Assembly (NCBI RefSeq): GCF_001758225.1
Contig: NZ_MAST01000001.1
Location: forward strand, 419,126-483,125
Source of the DNA: Humibacillus sp. DSM 29435
GTDB taxonomy: Bacteria > Actinomycetota > Actinomycetes > Actinomycetales > Dermatophilaceae
DNA: 64,000 nt
Direction of reading: 5' to 3'
The notes under the pieces are model-generated. The model was not told where the DNA came from and made no database searches. It saw nothing but the letters and a program-made list of their open reading frames with translations. This document shows, one piece after another, positions 15,379-24,333 of the stretch. Numbering within the stretch: the first letter of the stretch is position 1; every line of letters begins with the position of its first letter. The position numbers were made by a program, and so were the translations under genes.

Positions 15379-15774
15379 TCACGACATCGGGAAGACCTTG
15401 CGCCACTCGATCGTGCTGGCCGTCGGCACCAGCGCGGCGATCGTGCGTGCCATCTCGGCGTCGGCCACTTCCACGAGGTAGAAGCCGCTGACGATCTCGG
15501 AGGTGTCGGTGAAGGGGCCGTCGGTGTACACCGCGTCGTCGGCCTTGCGGTCGCTCTGGCCCGGGGTCACCACGCCGCCGTACTTGGAGTCCTGAAGCGC
15601 CTCGCCGCCGATGATGCGGGCCCCCATGGCTGCCACCGCCTTGGCGAAGACGCCGTGGGCGGGAAAGCCGCCGTTCATGTCGTTCGCGTGCTCGCTCGGC
15701 TCGGCGGCCCCGGGAAGATAGGCGTCGGAGTTCCAGTCGCCCTCACGGATCAGGTACAGGTAGGTGTCGGTCAT
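15379..15774 (-). CDS. YCII/DGPF domain protein, partner of the ECF42 sigma factor
   Basis: A 131-residue YCII-fold protein (MTDTYLYLIREGDWNSD). It contains the diagnostic DGPFTDTSEIVSGFYLVEVAD near residues 88-108, which gives the DGPF family its name. These small dimeric alpha/beta-barrel proteins resemble muconolactone-isomerase folds and are co-encoded with ECF42 sigma factors; their enzymatic role, if any, is unknown. The ATG at 15774 has a GAGGAG ribosome binding site 6 nt upstream; the longer open frame to 16059 is antisense noise from the SDR gene. It is first in a two-gene operon with the sigma factor. Confidence 0.9.
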   Translation of the reverse strand: MTDTYLYLIREGDWNSDAYLPGAAEPSEHANDMNGGFPAHGVFAKAVAAMGARIIGGEALQDSKYGGVVTPGQSDRKADDAVYTDGPFTDTSEIVSGFYLVEVADAEMARTIAALVPTASTIEWRKVFPMS

Positions 15775-15901
15775 GGCTGTCTCCTCTGTGAGTGGGTTCT
15801 GCTCACGTGGCGGGGGTCCGTCACACCATCCTGACGAACTCACACCCGCAGAATCGACATCGAGGCCCGACCGGTTCCGGAAGTCTTCGGCGAAGTGCGG
15901 C

Positions 15902-16687
15902 TCAGATGACCGAGGCGGCCCCGCCGTCCATCGGCACGATCGCACCGGTGATGTAGCCGGCTCGTTCCGACGCGAGGAACAGCACGGCATCCGCGATCTC
16001 GGCAGGCTCGGCCGGTCGGCCCATCGGGATCGAGGCGATCTTCTGGGCCCGCAGCTCATCGACGGTGCGACCGGCGGCTCGCGACTGCGCCTCCAGCCCC
16101 GCCTCGACGCGCGAGGTTCGCGTCATTCCCGGGCTCACCGCGTTGACCCGAACTCCTTGTGCGGCATACGCGCTGGCGAGCCCGACGGTGGCGAGCATGA
16201 GGGCGGAGTTGGCCGCTCCACCAGCCACGTGCATGGGGTCGGCTCGGCGCCCACCCTGCCCGATGACGTTGACCACGACGCCCGCGCCGCGGCCGGCCAT
16301 CAGGGCGATCACGGGTTGGGTGACGTGCAGGTAGGTGAAGTACTTCGCGTCCATGGCGTCGCGGTAGGCGGCCGCATCGAGCTCGGCGGGCGGGTGTCGG
16401 CGGGCCGCACCCGCACAGTTGACGAGCACGCTGATGGGGCCGTGCGCGGTCTCGACGCGCGCGACCATCGTCGCCGCCGCGTCCGGATCCCTCAGGTCGG
16501 CGACCATCGTGTGCATCACAAGGCCGTCGGCGGCGAGCTCGTCTCGGGCCCGTTCGAGGTTCTCCAGGCTGCGGGACACCCCGACGACCACGGCGCCCTC
16601 CTCGGCCAGTGCTCTGGCGCAGGCCAGGCCGATGCCTTTGCTTGCGCCGGCGACAAGGGCGAGCCTGCCGGCCAGACCGAGATCCAT
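15902..16687 (-). CDS. SDR-fold oxidoreductase with altered active site
   Basis: A 261-residue short-chain dehydrogenase. The cofactor loop TGASKGIG appears as AGASKGIG at about 13-20, NAG as NCAG near 92, and the C-terminus has the usual YITGAIVPMDGG. The catalytic Ser-Tyr-Lys triad is not canonical: where Tyr-x3-Lys is expected the sequence reads DPMHVAGGAANSAL, with no Tyr or Lys. Such divergent SDRs exist in actinobacteria and may act as isomerases, as binding proteins or with other residues. The ATG at 16687 follows AGGAG by 7 nt. It is downstream of the (p)ppGpp synthetase gene, same strand, 87 bp gap. Confidence 0.8.
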   Translation of the reverse strand: MDLGLAGRLALVAGASKGIGLACARALAEEGAVVVGVSRSLENLERARDELAADGLVMHTMVADLRDPDAAATMVARVETAHGPISVLVNCAGAARRHPPAELDAAAYRDAMDAKYFTYLHVTQPVIALMAGRGAGVVVNVIGQGGRRADPMHVAGGAANSALMLATVGLASAYAAQGVRVNAVSPGMTRTSRVEAGLEAQSRAAGRTVDELRAQKIASIPMGRPAEPAEIADAVLFLASERAGYITGAIVPMDGGAASVI

Positions 16688-16774
16688 CAGGGTGCTCCTA
16701 GGTAGTCGTTGGTGCGTTCGGTGACGCGGGATCATGGGTAGGCGACCTGCCGGGGCGGATGCCGCGGGCCGGGC

Positions 16775-17776
16775 TCAGCGCAGCTTGGTGAGCCGCCCTT
16801 CCAGCGCGGCCACCCGGTGCTCGTTTCCGGTGAGCGCGAGGTATCGCTCGCGGAAGACCGCCAGCAGGGCGTCGTCGAGGCGTCTGACAGCTCCGGGCGG
16901 GTACTTGTAGCCCATCCGCTCGCTGACCGCTGCGCTGTCGACATCGGCGATGGCGCTCTCGAGCTCGTCGATCGAGGTGATGCCGAGCTCGAGCAGCAGC
17001 CCGGAGACCCACGAGTAGTGGTCGGTGCGTGACCACCCGGCATCCGTGAACCGGCCGGCGAGGAAGGTGGCGAGGTCTTGCGCGCTGATGCGGGGGTCCT
17101 CGTCGGGCACGGGCCGTTTGGCCGGCATCGTGGCCTGCAACCGGTCTCGGATGGCCGTGAACTCGCGGTCGGCGAGCTCGAGCAGTCCGGCCGCCAGGGT
17201 GAAGCGGCGGTCGAGGTCGGGCGCGTGCTCCTCGGGCACGGAGCCCTTGTAGCGGATGTCGTGCTCGAACTCGGCCCAGGCGTGCTGCAGCACGGTGCGC
17301 ACCTGCACCGACGCGCTGCTGCGTCGTAGCGACTCGTAGACGGCCGGCACCGTGCGACTCGCGTCGACGGCGACGAGCAGGTGCCGGCTGGCGTAGCCGA
17401 AGCGGCCCTCGCGAGCGGTCTCCTCACCCATGTCGCGGTCATCGAGCACCGCGAGCTCCTCGCTCAGCACGTCGGCCACAGCAGCGACGTCGTCGTGGAT
17501 GTAGGTGATCACGCGGAGGCCGATCTGGTCGGTGATGCCCGAGAGCGGGTCGGGGTAGAGGGGCGCCCCGCCCACCAGACGTTGGGCCTTGCCGGCGAAG
17601 GAGGCCACCGACTTGGTGCGCCCGCTGACGCTGAGGTAGTTGATGCCGGCGTCGTCGAGCAGGTCGGTGACGAGCCGGACGAACAGCTGGGTCGCTGCCT
17701 CGAGCTCGGGCAGCCGGGCGGCGTACGTGTCGACGGCGAGACGGACAGTGTCCTCGGGGGTGCGGGTCGTCGGCAT
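16775..17776 (-). CDS. RelA/SpoT-type small alarmone synthetase
   Basis: A 333-residue protein with only the (p)ppGpp synthetase domain. The nucleotide-binding loop SGRTKSVASFAGKAQR is at about 54-69, the Mg-binding Asp lies in ITDQIGLRVITYI (about 84-96), and the conserved VQVRTVLQHAWAEFEHDIRYK is at about 155-175. The HD hydrolase domain and the TGS/ACT regulatory domains of long Rel proteins are missing, placing it with the small alarmone synthetases; it has an extra helical C-terminal part of about 130 residues. The ATG at 17776 gives a family-like start; a longer open frame to 18682 overlaps the permease gene and is rejected. It may be read from the iron-transporter operon, 50 bp upstream. 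Confidence 0.85.
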   Translation of the reverse strand: MPTTRTPEDTVRLAVDTYAARLPELEAATQLFVRLVTDLLDDAGINYLSVSGRTKSVASFAGKAQRLVGGAPLYPDPLSGITDQIGLRVITYIHDDVAAVADVLSEELAVLDDRDMGEETAREGRFGYASRHLLVAVDASRTVPAVYESLRRSSASVQVRTVLQHAWAEFEHDIRYKGSVPEEHAPDLDRRFTLAAGLLELADREFTAIRDRLQATMPAKRPVPDEDPRISAQDLATFLAGRFTDAGWSRTDHYSWVSGLLLELGITSIDELESAIADVDSAAVSERMGYKYPPGAVRRLDDALLAVFRERYLALTGNEHRVAALEGRLTKLR

Positions 17777-17826
17777 GCTCCCATCTTGCCCGCCACGGGC
17801 CAGCGCTGGAAAACGCGTGCTGCCGG

Positions 17827-19488
17827 TCACTGGTGGGTGGTGAGGGCGAGCCGCCGCGGTTCGCCGTCGAGAGACGCGCCGGCTGGCTTGCGCGGACCTC
17901 CCCCGTCGAGCCGGCCCGTCTCGACGCTGGCGGGCGCCGATGTCGTCGCCGCCAGGGTGCCTCGCACGAGCAGGTAGACCGGAAGGATGCCGAGCAGCAC
18001 GAGCAGGGCCGCGTAGGGGGCGGCCGCTGTGAAGTCGAGCGACTCCCCGTTCGTCGTGGCCCACAGCTTGCTCGAGAGCGTGCTGGAGTTGAACGGCAGG
18101 AGCATGAGCGTCGTGGTGAGCTCCTTGCTCGCGTCGAGTGCGACGAGGATCGCTCCCGCGGCCAAGCCCGGTGCGGCCAGGGGCAGGGTCACTCGCGCGA
18201 ACGTGCGAGCGGGCCGGGCCCCCAGCGACGATGCCACCTCGTCGTAGGAGCGCCGGGCAGACTGTAGGCCCACCCGCTGGTTGGCGACCGCGAGGGGCAG
18301 GAAGAGGATGACGTAGCCGGCCACGAGCACGGCCGGGGTCTTGTAGAGCGACGGGACCAGTCGAGTGGCCAGGAAGACCAACGCCAGGGCGAGGATCGCG
18401 CTCGGTATCGCATGGGCCAGCCACACCGCGCGCTCGGTCAGGTGCGAGAGAGGCTTGGGGTGCCTGGTGACCCACCAGCTGACGGGCAACGCGCAGAGGG
18501 TGGCCACCAGGGCCGCGGCGAGCGCGTAGCCCACGGTGTTCGACAGGGCGGCCCCCACCTGCGACCAGGAGGCGGTCATGGTGCCCTGCGCGGTGAGGAG
18601 GCCTCGCACGGTCATGAGTACGGTCGGCCCGACCGCAAGCAGGGGAACCACCAGCGCGACCAGCAGGACCGGCCAGCGCCACGAGCCGAGGGTCGACCGC
18701 CGTGGCGGTCGTGAACCGCCCCTGGCCACCTCCGCGATGACGCTGCGGCCCGAGAGCCAGCGAGTCGACATCAGCACCAGCACCGAGAACCCGGCGAGCA
18801 GCAGCGACAGCGAGCGGGCCGACTGGTAGTCGCCGTAGTCGAGCATCTCGGCCATGATCTTCGTCGTCAGGGTGCTGCGCCCCAGCTGCACCATGGCGCC
18901 GTACTCGGCCAGGACGTGCAGGGTGACGATGAGTAGACCGGCCCCCAGCGCGGGACGCAGCGCGGGCAGGCTCACCGTGCGGAAGGCGCTGAACCGCCCA
19001 GGCCGAAGGCCGCTCACCACCTCCTCGAGGGCCGGGTCGACGCCCCGCAGTGCGATGAGGCAGGGCAGAAAGACGTACGGGTAGAGCGTCAGCGACATCA
19101 CGACGGCGGCACCGACGAGGCTCGTCACGACCGACGACTGCGGTGCGAACACGAGCTCGGCAGAGTAGGTGGCGTAGGCGCTGACGAAGCCCGGAACGGC
19201 CAGCGGCACAGTGAAAAGCACCGTGAGCAGCCGCGGTGCCGGCACGGTCGTCCTCGTGACGACCACGGCCGCGCCCACCCCCAGCACCGTGGTCACGCCA
19301 CCGATGAGCGCCGTCAGCACGAGCGTCTGGACCACTGCGGCTGAGGTCGAGGGGTAGTCGAACTGGGCGCGAATGTCACTGAGCGAGGTTCCGCTGAGAA
19401 ACAGGTAGATCAGCGGAACCAGGGAGGCCACGGCCACTGCGACCGCCAACCACGCGGCGACCGAGCCGGGTCTCGTGAGGCGGCGCAC
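17827..19488 (-). CDS. ferric iron ABC transporter permease
   Basis: A 553-residue membrane protein with about twelve transmembrane helices arranged as two fused BPD_transp_1 domains (roughly 50-270 and 320-530), as in FbpB/SfuB-type iron permeases. Each half carries an EAA-type cytoplasmic loop, for example EEVVSGLRPGRFSAFRTVSLP and DEVASSLGARPARTFARVTLP, that contacts the ATPase. The GTG start is 2 bp from the stop of the binding-protein gene, so the two are co-translated. Together with the binding protein and the ATPase at 20750 it would import ferric iron, or possibly another ferric chelate. The call is strong for the transporter class and good for iron because of the iron box upstream. 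Confidence 0.87.
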   Translation of the reverse strand: MRRLTRPGSVAAWLAVAVAVASLVPLIYLFLSGTSLSDIRAQFDYPSTSAAVVQTLVLTALIGGVTTVLGVGAAVVVTRTTVPAPRLLTVLFTVPLAVPGFVSAYATYSAELVFAPQSSVVTSLVGAAVVMSLTLYPYVFLPCLIALRGVDPALEEVVSGLRPGRFSAFRTVSLPALRPALGAGLLIVTLHVLAEYGAMVQLGRSTLTTKIMAEMLDYGDYQSARSLSLLLAGFSVLVLMSTRWLSGRSVIAEVARGGSRPPRRSTLGSWRWPVLLVALVVPLLAVGPTVLMTVRGLLTAQGTMTASWSQVGAALSNTVGYALAAALVATLCALPVSWWVTRHPKPLSHLTERAVWLAHAIPSAILALALVFLATRLVPSLYKTPAVLVAGYVILFLPLAVANQRVGLQSARRSYDEVASSLGARPARTFARVTLPLAAPGLAAGAILVALDASKELTTTLMLLPFNSSTLSSKLWATTNGESLDFTAAAPYAALLVLLGILPVYLLVRGTLAATTSAPASVETGRLDGGGPRKPAGASLDGEPRRLALTTHQ

Positions 19489-19490
19489 AG

Positions 19491-20612
19491 TCAGCCCTTC
19501 GACAGACCCAGCTGCTTCAGCAGGCTCTCGGCCTGCTGCGAGTCGGCGAGGGAGTCCATGTCGAAGGTTGGCGACTTGATCTCGCTGAGGTCACCGCTCA
19601 CGCTGCTGGCCACTCCCGGCGCCACCGGGTACTGGGCCTCGGACACCTCGGCCGGTGCGCCCGCGATCAGCTTCTGCCCCCCGTCCTTGGCCGTGAGCCA
19701 GGCCAAGAACTTCTGCGCAGCCGGCTGGTTCTGGCTCGACTTCAGCACGCCGGCACCTGAGGAGAGGATCAGGTTGCCGGGGTCGATCGCAGGGAAGTGG
19801 TAGATCTTCGAGGTCAGCTTGTCGGGGCCACCCTTCTGACCAGCCAGCACCCACCAGTAGTAGTGGTTCGACAAGCCCATGGCGTGCTTGCCCGCCTCGA
19901 CCGTGTCGCGGACGTTGCCGTTCTTCTGCTCGTTGATGCCGTTCGCCTGCACGCCCTCGAGGAAGGTCTTTGTGGCCGCCGCGCCCTGCGTGTCCAGCAG
20001 GTACTGGGTCGTGGCCACGAACGCGCCCGACGGTGCCCACGCGAACATCCCCTTGTACCGGAGCGCGACGATGTCGGCAAGGGTCTTGGGCAGCGCGCTC
20101 TCGGCGATCTTCGTCGGGTTGTAGTAGAGCACGCGGGTGCGCGCCGCGTAGGCCACCCACAGCCCCTTCCCCGAGCTGAGGCCGGGACGGACCTGCTCCA
20201 GCGTGGTCGGGTCGACGGGGGCGAGCAGCCCGGCGGAACCGAGCTGAGCCACCGGGCCCGGATCCTCGGAGAGGAAGACGTCGGCCTTGGCGGCGCTGCC
20301 CTCGGCCTGGATCTGACCGACCGTCGCATCGTTCTGGATGTTGAACCTCACACCGGACGCTGCGGTGTAGGCCTTGGTCAGGCCCTCGACGAGCTCGGCG
20401 TGCTGGTCGGTGTAGACCGTGATGGTGGTGGCCGCGGCCTTTGACGACCCCGATGACCCGGCCGTGGCTCCGGCGTCCGAACCGCAGCCGGCGGCGAGGG
20501 CCAGGGCCGACGTCGAGACGACAGCGACGGTCGCGCGGGCCAACCTCGGCTGACGTCCAGGCACCCTCCCGACGAGCCGGCTCAACAGGGAGGTGGTGCG
20601 GGTCGCGGTCAT
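19491..20612 (-). CDS. ferric iron-binding lipoprotein of ABC importer
   Basis: A 373-residue periplasmic-binding protein anchored as a lipoprotein: signal peptide through LAAGC at about residue 43, then a Ser/Ala-rich linker and a FutA/FbpA-like domain starting ITVYTDQHAELVEGLTKAY. Tyrosines such as those in RVLYYNPTK and LSNHYYWW are candidates for iron coordination, as in FbpA. It is the first gene of the permease operon. The promoter carries a near-consensus IdeR/DtxR box, so expression should rise under iron limitation. The ribosome binding site is GAGAGG. Confidence is high for the class; exact substrate (free ferric ion versus chelate) is inferred. Confidence 0.88.
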   Translation of the reverse strand: MTATRTTSLLSRLVGRVPGRQPRLARATVAVVSTSALALAAGCGSDAGATAGSSGSSKAAATTITVYTDQHAELVEGLTKAYTAASGVRFNIQNDATVGQIQAEGSAAKADVFLSEDPGPVAQLGSAGLLAPVDPTTLEQVRPGLSSGKGLWVAYAARTRVLYYNPTKIAESALPKTLADIVALRYKGMFAWAPSGAFVATTQYLLDTQGAAATKTFLEGVQANGINEQKNGNVRDTVEAGKHAMGLSNHYYWWVLAGQKGGPDKLTSKIYHFPAIDPGNLILSSGAGVLKSSQNQPAAQKFLAWLTAKDGGQKLIAGAPAEVSEAQYPVAPGVASSVSGDLSEIKSPTFDMDSLADSQQAESLLKQLGLSKG

Positions 20613-20651
20613 GGAGCGGTACCTCTCAAACGTGGGGTGGTCTTGCTCAAC

Positions 20652-20680
20652 ACCCTACGCGATAGGTTAGCCTGTCCTAA
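20652..20680 (-). promoter_or_regulatory. iron-regulated promoter of the ferric importer
   Basis: Minus strand: -35 TTAGGA (20680-20675), 17-nt spacer, -10 TAGGGT (20657-20652). The transcript would start about 35 nt before the ATG at 20612. The IdeR/DtxR-type box overlaps the -35 and spacer, the standard position for iron-dependent repression. Confidence 0.65.
20662..20680. promoter_or_regulatory. IdeR/DtxR iron box
   Basis: ATAGGTTAGCCTGTCCTAA matches the IdeR/DtxR consensus TWAGGTTAGSCTWACCTWA at about 16 of 19 positions, including the whole left half AGGTTAGC. Its position over the promoter of a ferric importer makes iron-dependent repression the obvious reading. Confidence 0.78.
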
Positions 20681-20749
20681 CTCAGGACCATCACGGGAAA
20701 CCAGGACGGATCGAGCTCGTCCATGGGCTCGTCCTCAGACGCCGCGGGC

Positions 20750-21907
20750 TCAGGTTGCCGTCGACGCCGACCCGGCGTACGTCCACACAGGCGTGTCGAC
20801 CTGCACCCGCACCCGGTCGCCGACGCCGAAACGCACCGAACCGGGCACTCGAACGGCCAGCTGTGTGCCGTCGTCGAGGCGCACCCGAACGAGGGCGTCG
20901 TGACCGTAGAACGACTGAGCCACCACGGATGCCGTCGCGCCGGCTGTCGACGTGGCCGCCGGAGCGCTCGCGGAACCGGTGCGGCCCGGCGACCACGGTG
21001 GCGCCTCGACCGGCCCATCGAGACGCTGCACGCGCAGCTGCTCGGGTCGCACGAGTACGTCACAGTCTGTACGTCCGGGCAGCCGATCGGCACCGGTTTC
21101 CGCAGCGACAGCGAGCCGGCCCAGCACGCAGTCCACCGTGACGGTGTCGCCGGAGCCTGCGAGAGTGCCGCGCACCACGACGGCCTCACCCAGGAACCGG
21201 CCCATCTCGGCATCGACGGGTTCGTCGTAGACCTGTCGTGGGTCGCCGGCGGCCACCACCCGGCCCCCACGCATGACGACCAGATGATCGGCGAGCGTCA
21301 TGGCCTCGGCCTGGTCGTGCGTCACCAGCAGCGCCGTTGTTCCGAGAGACCGGAGCAGGCCCCGCACCTCCTCGCGCAGCTCGACGCGCAGCTGTGCGTC
21401 GAGGGCGCTGAAGGGCTCGTCGAGCAGGATCAGCCGTGGCTCGGGTGCGAGAGCCCGGGCCAGAGCCACCCGTTGCTGCTGACCTCCGGACAGCTGGTGG
21501 GGGCGACGGTCGCCGAGACCTTGCAGCCCGACCAGCTCGAGCAGCTGCTCGACGCGCTCACGTCGCCGGGCACGGGGGCGGTCGGCGATCCCAAAGGCCA
21601 CGTTGCGGGCCACGCTGAGGTGCGGGAACAGCGCGCCCTCCTGCGGCACCACGCCGATGTCGCGGTCGTAGGGGCGCACGCTCGAGATGCTCGGTGAGTC
21701 GAGATCGCGCCCGGCCAGGCGGATCGTGCCCGCATCAGCTCTCTCGAACCCGGCGATGCACCGGAGCAGCGTCGTCTTGCCTGACCCGGAGGGGCCGAGG
21801 ACCGTTGCGAACGAGCCCTTCTCGACGGTGAGGTCGACTCTGTCGAGGGCGGCCGTGGGGTGGCGACCGGTGGTGTAGCACTTTCGCAGCCCTCGTACTT
21901 CAAGCAC
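20750..21907 (-). CDS. ferric iron ABC transporter ATP-binding protein
   Basis: A 385-residue ATPase. Walker A is GPSGSGKTT (about 38-46), the signature LSGGQQQRVALARAL is at about 138-152, Walker B is LILLDEPFSALD, and the switch His is in LVTHDQAEAM. A C-terminal TOBE-like domain (about 290-385) is typical of FbpC/PotA-type ATPases. It lies 137 bp upstream of the binding-protein gene in the same direction and should complete the importer. The start is GTG at 21907, with a TAGGGT (21919-21914) only 6 nt upstream and no ribosome binding site, suggesting its own leaderless promoter. The flanking TTAGGGTTGG is only a partial iron-box match. Confidence 0.87.
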   Translation of the reverse strand: MLEVRGLRKCYTTGRHPTAALDRVDLTVEKGSFATVLGPSGSGKTTLLRCIAGFERADAGTIRLAGRDLDSPSISSVRPYDRDIGVVPQEGALFPHLSVARNVAFGIADRPRARRRERVEQLLELVGLQGLGDRRPHQLSGGQQQRVALARALAPEPRLILLDEPFSALDAQLRVELREEVRGLLRSLGTTALLVTHDQAEAMTLADHLVVMRGGRVVAAGDPRQVYDEPVDAEMGRFLGEAVVVRGTLAGSGDTVTVDCVLGRLAVAAETGADRLPGRTDCDVLVRPEQLRVQRLDGPVEAPPWSPGRTGSASAPAATSTAGATASVVAQSFYGHDALVRVRLDDGTQLAVRVPGSVRFGVGDRVRVQVDTPVWTYAGSASTAT

Positions 21908-21961
21908 TTGCCAACCCTAACCGCGGCGGGCCCGGCCGATGATCGAGTCCCGGTCGAACCC

Positions 21962-23179
21962 TCAACCAACACCGCGGCGGCCGACCACCGAGAACGAAGA
22001 GGCGAGCGGGATGATCCCGAGCACGAGCACCATCGGCACGGCAAAGCCGATCCGGAGGTTGTCGGCCCCTACCGCGCCGGTCAGCACCGCACCGAGCAGG
22101 GCTCCGATGTAGTTGAACTGGTTGAAGCGCGCGACGACCTGGTCGACCTTGGCCGGGTCGGGCGACCCCGCGAGGGCGCCTGCGGCTGAGAAGCTGAGTG
22201 GTGCGATCGTGGCCACGGCCCCGCCGAGCAGCGTGAACCCCAGCACCGCGACGACCCACGTCGGTGCGAAGACGACGACGGCCAGAGCGACCGCCGCGAC
22301 CACGCCACTGACCCTCAGCAACCAGACGGCGCCGTGGCGGTCGACGAGGCCGTCGGCGAGGGTGCGCGCGACCAGGGTTGCGACCAGGTAGGGGAGGGTC
22401 GCCAAAGCCGTGAGCCCGCTGGGAGCAGCCAGGGTCGTGTCGAGGTAGACCGGCCCCCACGTCGTGGCGGCCGTGTCGACCATGTAGAAGAGCACCATGG
22501 CCAGTCCCAACAGGGCGATGCGGCGCCAGGGCACGACAGGCACCCCAGGTTCGTCTGGACCGTCAGGCACGTCAGTCGCCTTTGTCGCTGTGGCTGGGAG
22601 GCGGTCGGTCGTGACGAACGGAGCGGCGAGGGCGAGCAGGGGCAGCAGGGTCAAGGGGAGCAGTAACGGCCCCAGGGCGACATCGGCGGTCGCGAGCGTC
22701 ACGAGGGTGCCGGCGATGCCACCCGCGGTCCAGAAGGCATGGAAGGAGGGCAGGATCGGGCGACCGTATCTGTGCTCCACCGTGATCGCCTGCATGTTGC
22801 TCGAGGCATCCACGAGCCCGAGCGCCAGGCCGTACACCGCCAGGCCCGCGACGAACACCTCGAAGTGGGCGGCGGTCAGCAGGGTCGTGAACCCGCCTGC
22901 CGCGACGAGGAGCCCGAGCCGAACCACCATGGCGCTCGACGCCCGGTGCGCGACGACCTCCGCGGCCACCGAGCCGAGCCCCGCCAGCAACACGACCATG
23001 AGCAGCAGCCCGCTCACGGCGAGCTCGTCGAGGTCCCAGCGTCTCTGGATATTGGGAAGACGGGTCGTGAGCGAGATGAAGAGCAGGCCCTGCACGAAGA
23101 AGGCGGCCCCGGCCGCGAGCCGAGAGCGTCGATGTGGGCTCGGGTGGGAGGGCCGCGAGGTCGCGGGAGTCTGGCTCAC
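21962..23179 (-). CDS. major facilitator superfamily transporter
   Basis: A 405-residue protein with twelve predicted transmembrane helices. It begins FFVQGLLFISLTTRLPNIQRRW and contains a GLVDASSNMQAITVEHRYGRPILPSFHAFWTAGG stretch between helices 4 and 5, a pattern of the MFS branch related to sugar- and fucose-permease-like exporters (YbjJ-type). Substrate unknown. It lies 54 bp upstream of the ABC ATPase gene on the same strand and might share a transcript, but the probable promoter at 21914 argues for independent expression of the ATPase. Family call strong, direction and substrate of transport not determinable. Confidence 0.82.
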   Translation of the reverse strand: MSQTPATSRPSHPSPHRRSRLAAGAAFFVQGLLFISLTTRLPNIQRRWDLDELAVSGLLLMVVLLAGLGSVAAEVVAHRASSAMVVRLGLLVAAGGFTTLLTAAHFEVFVAGLAVYGLALGLVDASSNMQAITVEHRYGRPILPSFHAFWTAGGIAGTLVTLATADVALGPLLLPLTLLPLLALAAPFVTTDRLPATATKATDVPDGPDEPGVPVVPWRRIALLGLAMVLFYMVDTAATTWGPVYLDTTLAAPSGLTALATLPYLVATLVARTLADGLVDRHGAVWLLRVSGVVAAVALAVVVFAPTWVVAVLGFTLLGGAVATIAPLSFSAAGALAGSPDPAKVDQVVARFNQFNYIGALLGAVLTGAVGADNLRIGFAVPMVLVLGIIPLASSFSVVGRRGVG

Positions 23180-23314
23180 TCTGGGTCACTGTGGACCCCG
23201 CCGCCGGGCCCGTCAAGGCTCCGGGGCGGTGTCGGCGACGGCACCACCGGGGCCGGGTGGGGGCGCGCGGCATCCGGTCGATGACCCGTTGACCGTGGCA
23301 GGCCACACTGAGCC

Positions 23315-24286
23315 ATGCTTCGACTCACCGTCACCACCCCGAGCGAACTCACCGAGGCTGCGACCGGCATCCTCAACGATTGTGCGGCGGTCAGCACCCT
23401 GTCGATCTCCCGAGGCGCCGCGCTACGGCCGGTCGGTGACGTGCTGTACGCGAACGTGGCGCGCGAAGGTGCCGACGCGGTCATCGAGCAGCTGCGCGAC
23501 CTCGGCGTGCACGAACGGGGGAGCGTCGAGATCGACTCGGTGGCGACGTGGATCTCGCGGCCCGGCTACGAGGCCGACATCCGAACGCCCGGGAGCAGCG
23601 CGGATGCCGTGGTGTGGCCGCAGGTCGCGCACCGCTCGTACGAGGACACCGAGCTGAACTGGACCTTCTTGTCGTTCATGACCCTGGCCACGCTGCTCGC
23701 TTCGGTCGCGATCGTCATCGACTCACAGATCCTCACCATCGGGGCGATGGTGCTGGGCCCTGAGTTCGGGGCCATTGCGGCGCTCGGGCTCGCGCTCGTG
23801 CGCCGTCGGCCGCTGCTGCTCGCCGCCGCGGTCAGGGCGCTCGTCGTCGGCTTCGCGGTGGCGATCGCGGTGACGACGGCCTTCGGGCTGGCCCTGCGCG
23901 GTCTCGGGTGGGCGACGGCCGCGACGCTCACCGGCCCCAGGCCCGACACCGACTTCATCTACAGCCCGAACAAGTGGTCGTTCATCGTGGCGGTGCTCGC
24001 AGCGGCAGCCGGGGTGCTGTCGGTCACCTCGGGGCGAACCGGTGGCCTCAACGGCGTGTTCATCTCGGTCACGACGATTCCGGCGGCCGGCAACGTGGCT
24101 CTCGGTCTGGCGTTCGGGCAGTGGGGCGAGGTGCGCGGCAGCGGCCTCCAGCTGCTCGTCAACGTGGTCGGGATGGGACTGGCCGGCTGGGCCACCCTGG
24201 CCCTGCAACGGGCGCTGTGGTCGCGCGCACCGGCGCCGCGTTCGCGCCTGGCGCGACACCTGCAGAGCGGCCCGCCGCGGCGCTGA
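23315..24286 (+). CDS. DUF389 membrane protein
   Basis: A 323-residue protein with a cytoplasmic N-terminal ferredoxin-like part (1-100) and six or so transmembrane helices. It carries the DUF389 core motif [26 protein letters not shown] at about 135-160, and later [30 protein letters not shown]389 proteins are widespread, uncharacterised membrane proteins, sometimes annotated TIGR00341. Transcribed alone; its stop is followed within 50 bp by a 51-bp tandem repeat. No ribosome binding site is evident before the ATG. Function unknown. Confidence 0.85.
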   Translation: MLRLTVTTPSELTEAATGILNDCAAVSTLSISRGAALRPVGDVLYANVAREGADAVIEQLRDLGVHERGSVEIDSVATWISRPGYEADIRTPGSSADAVVWPQVAHRSYEDTELNWTFLSFMTLATLLASVAIVIDSQILTIGAMVLGPEFGAIAALGLALVRRRPLLLAAAVRALVVGFAVAIAVTTAFGLALRGLGWATAATLTGPRPDTDFIYSPNKWSFIVAVLAAAAGVLSVTSGRTGGLNGVFISVTTIPAAGNVALGLAFGQWGEVRGSGLQLLVNVVGMGLAGWATLALQRALWSRAPAPRSRLARHLQSGPPRR

Positions 24287-24333
24287 TCCGCGCCGCTGGG
24301 GCCGGTGTAGGAGGTCGAAGCAACGGGCCCACG

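Noticed and set aside
17777..18682. Upstream extension of the alarmone synthetase frame (635 codons)
   Set aside because: It overlaps the permease gene in another frame and reads as Arg/Ala/Gly-rich noise; the synthetase domain begins after the ATG at 17776.
21905..21925. Second IdeR box before the ABC ATPase gene
   Set aside because: Only TTAGGGTTGG resembles half of the consensus; the other half does not match, so it is explained as a -10 element.
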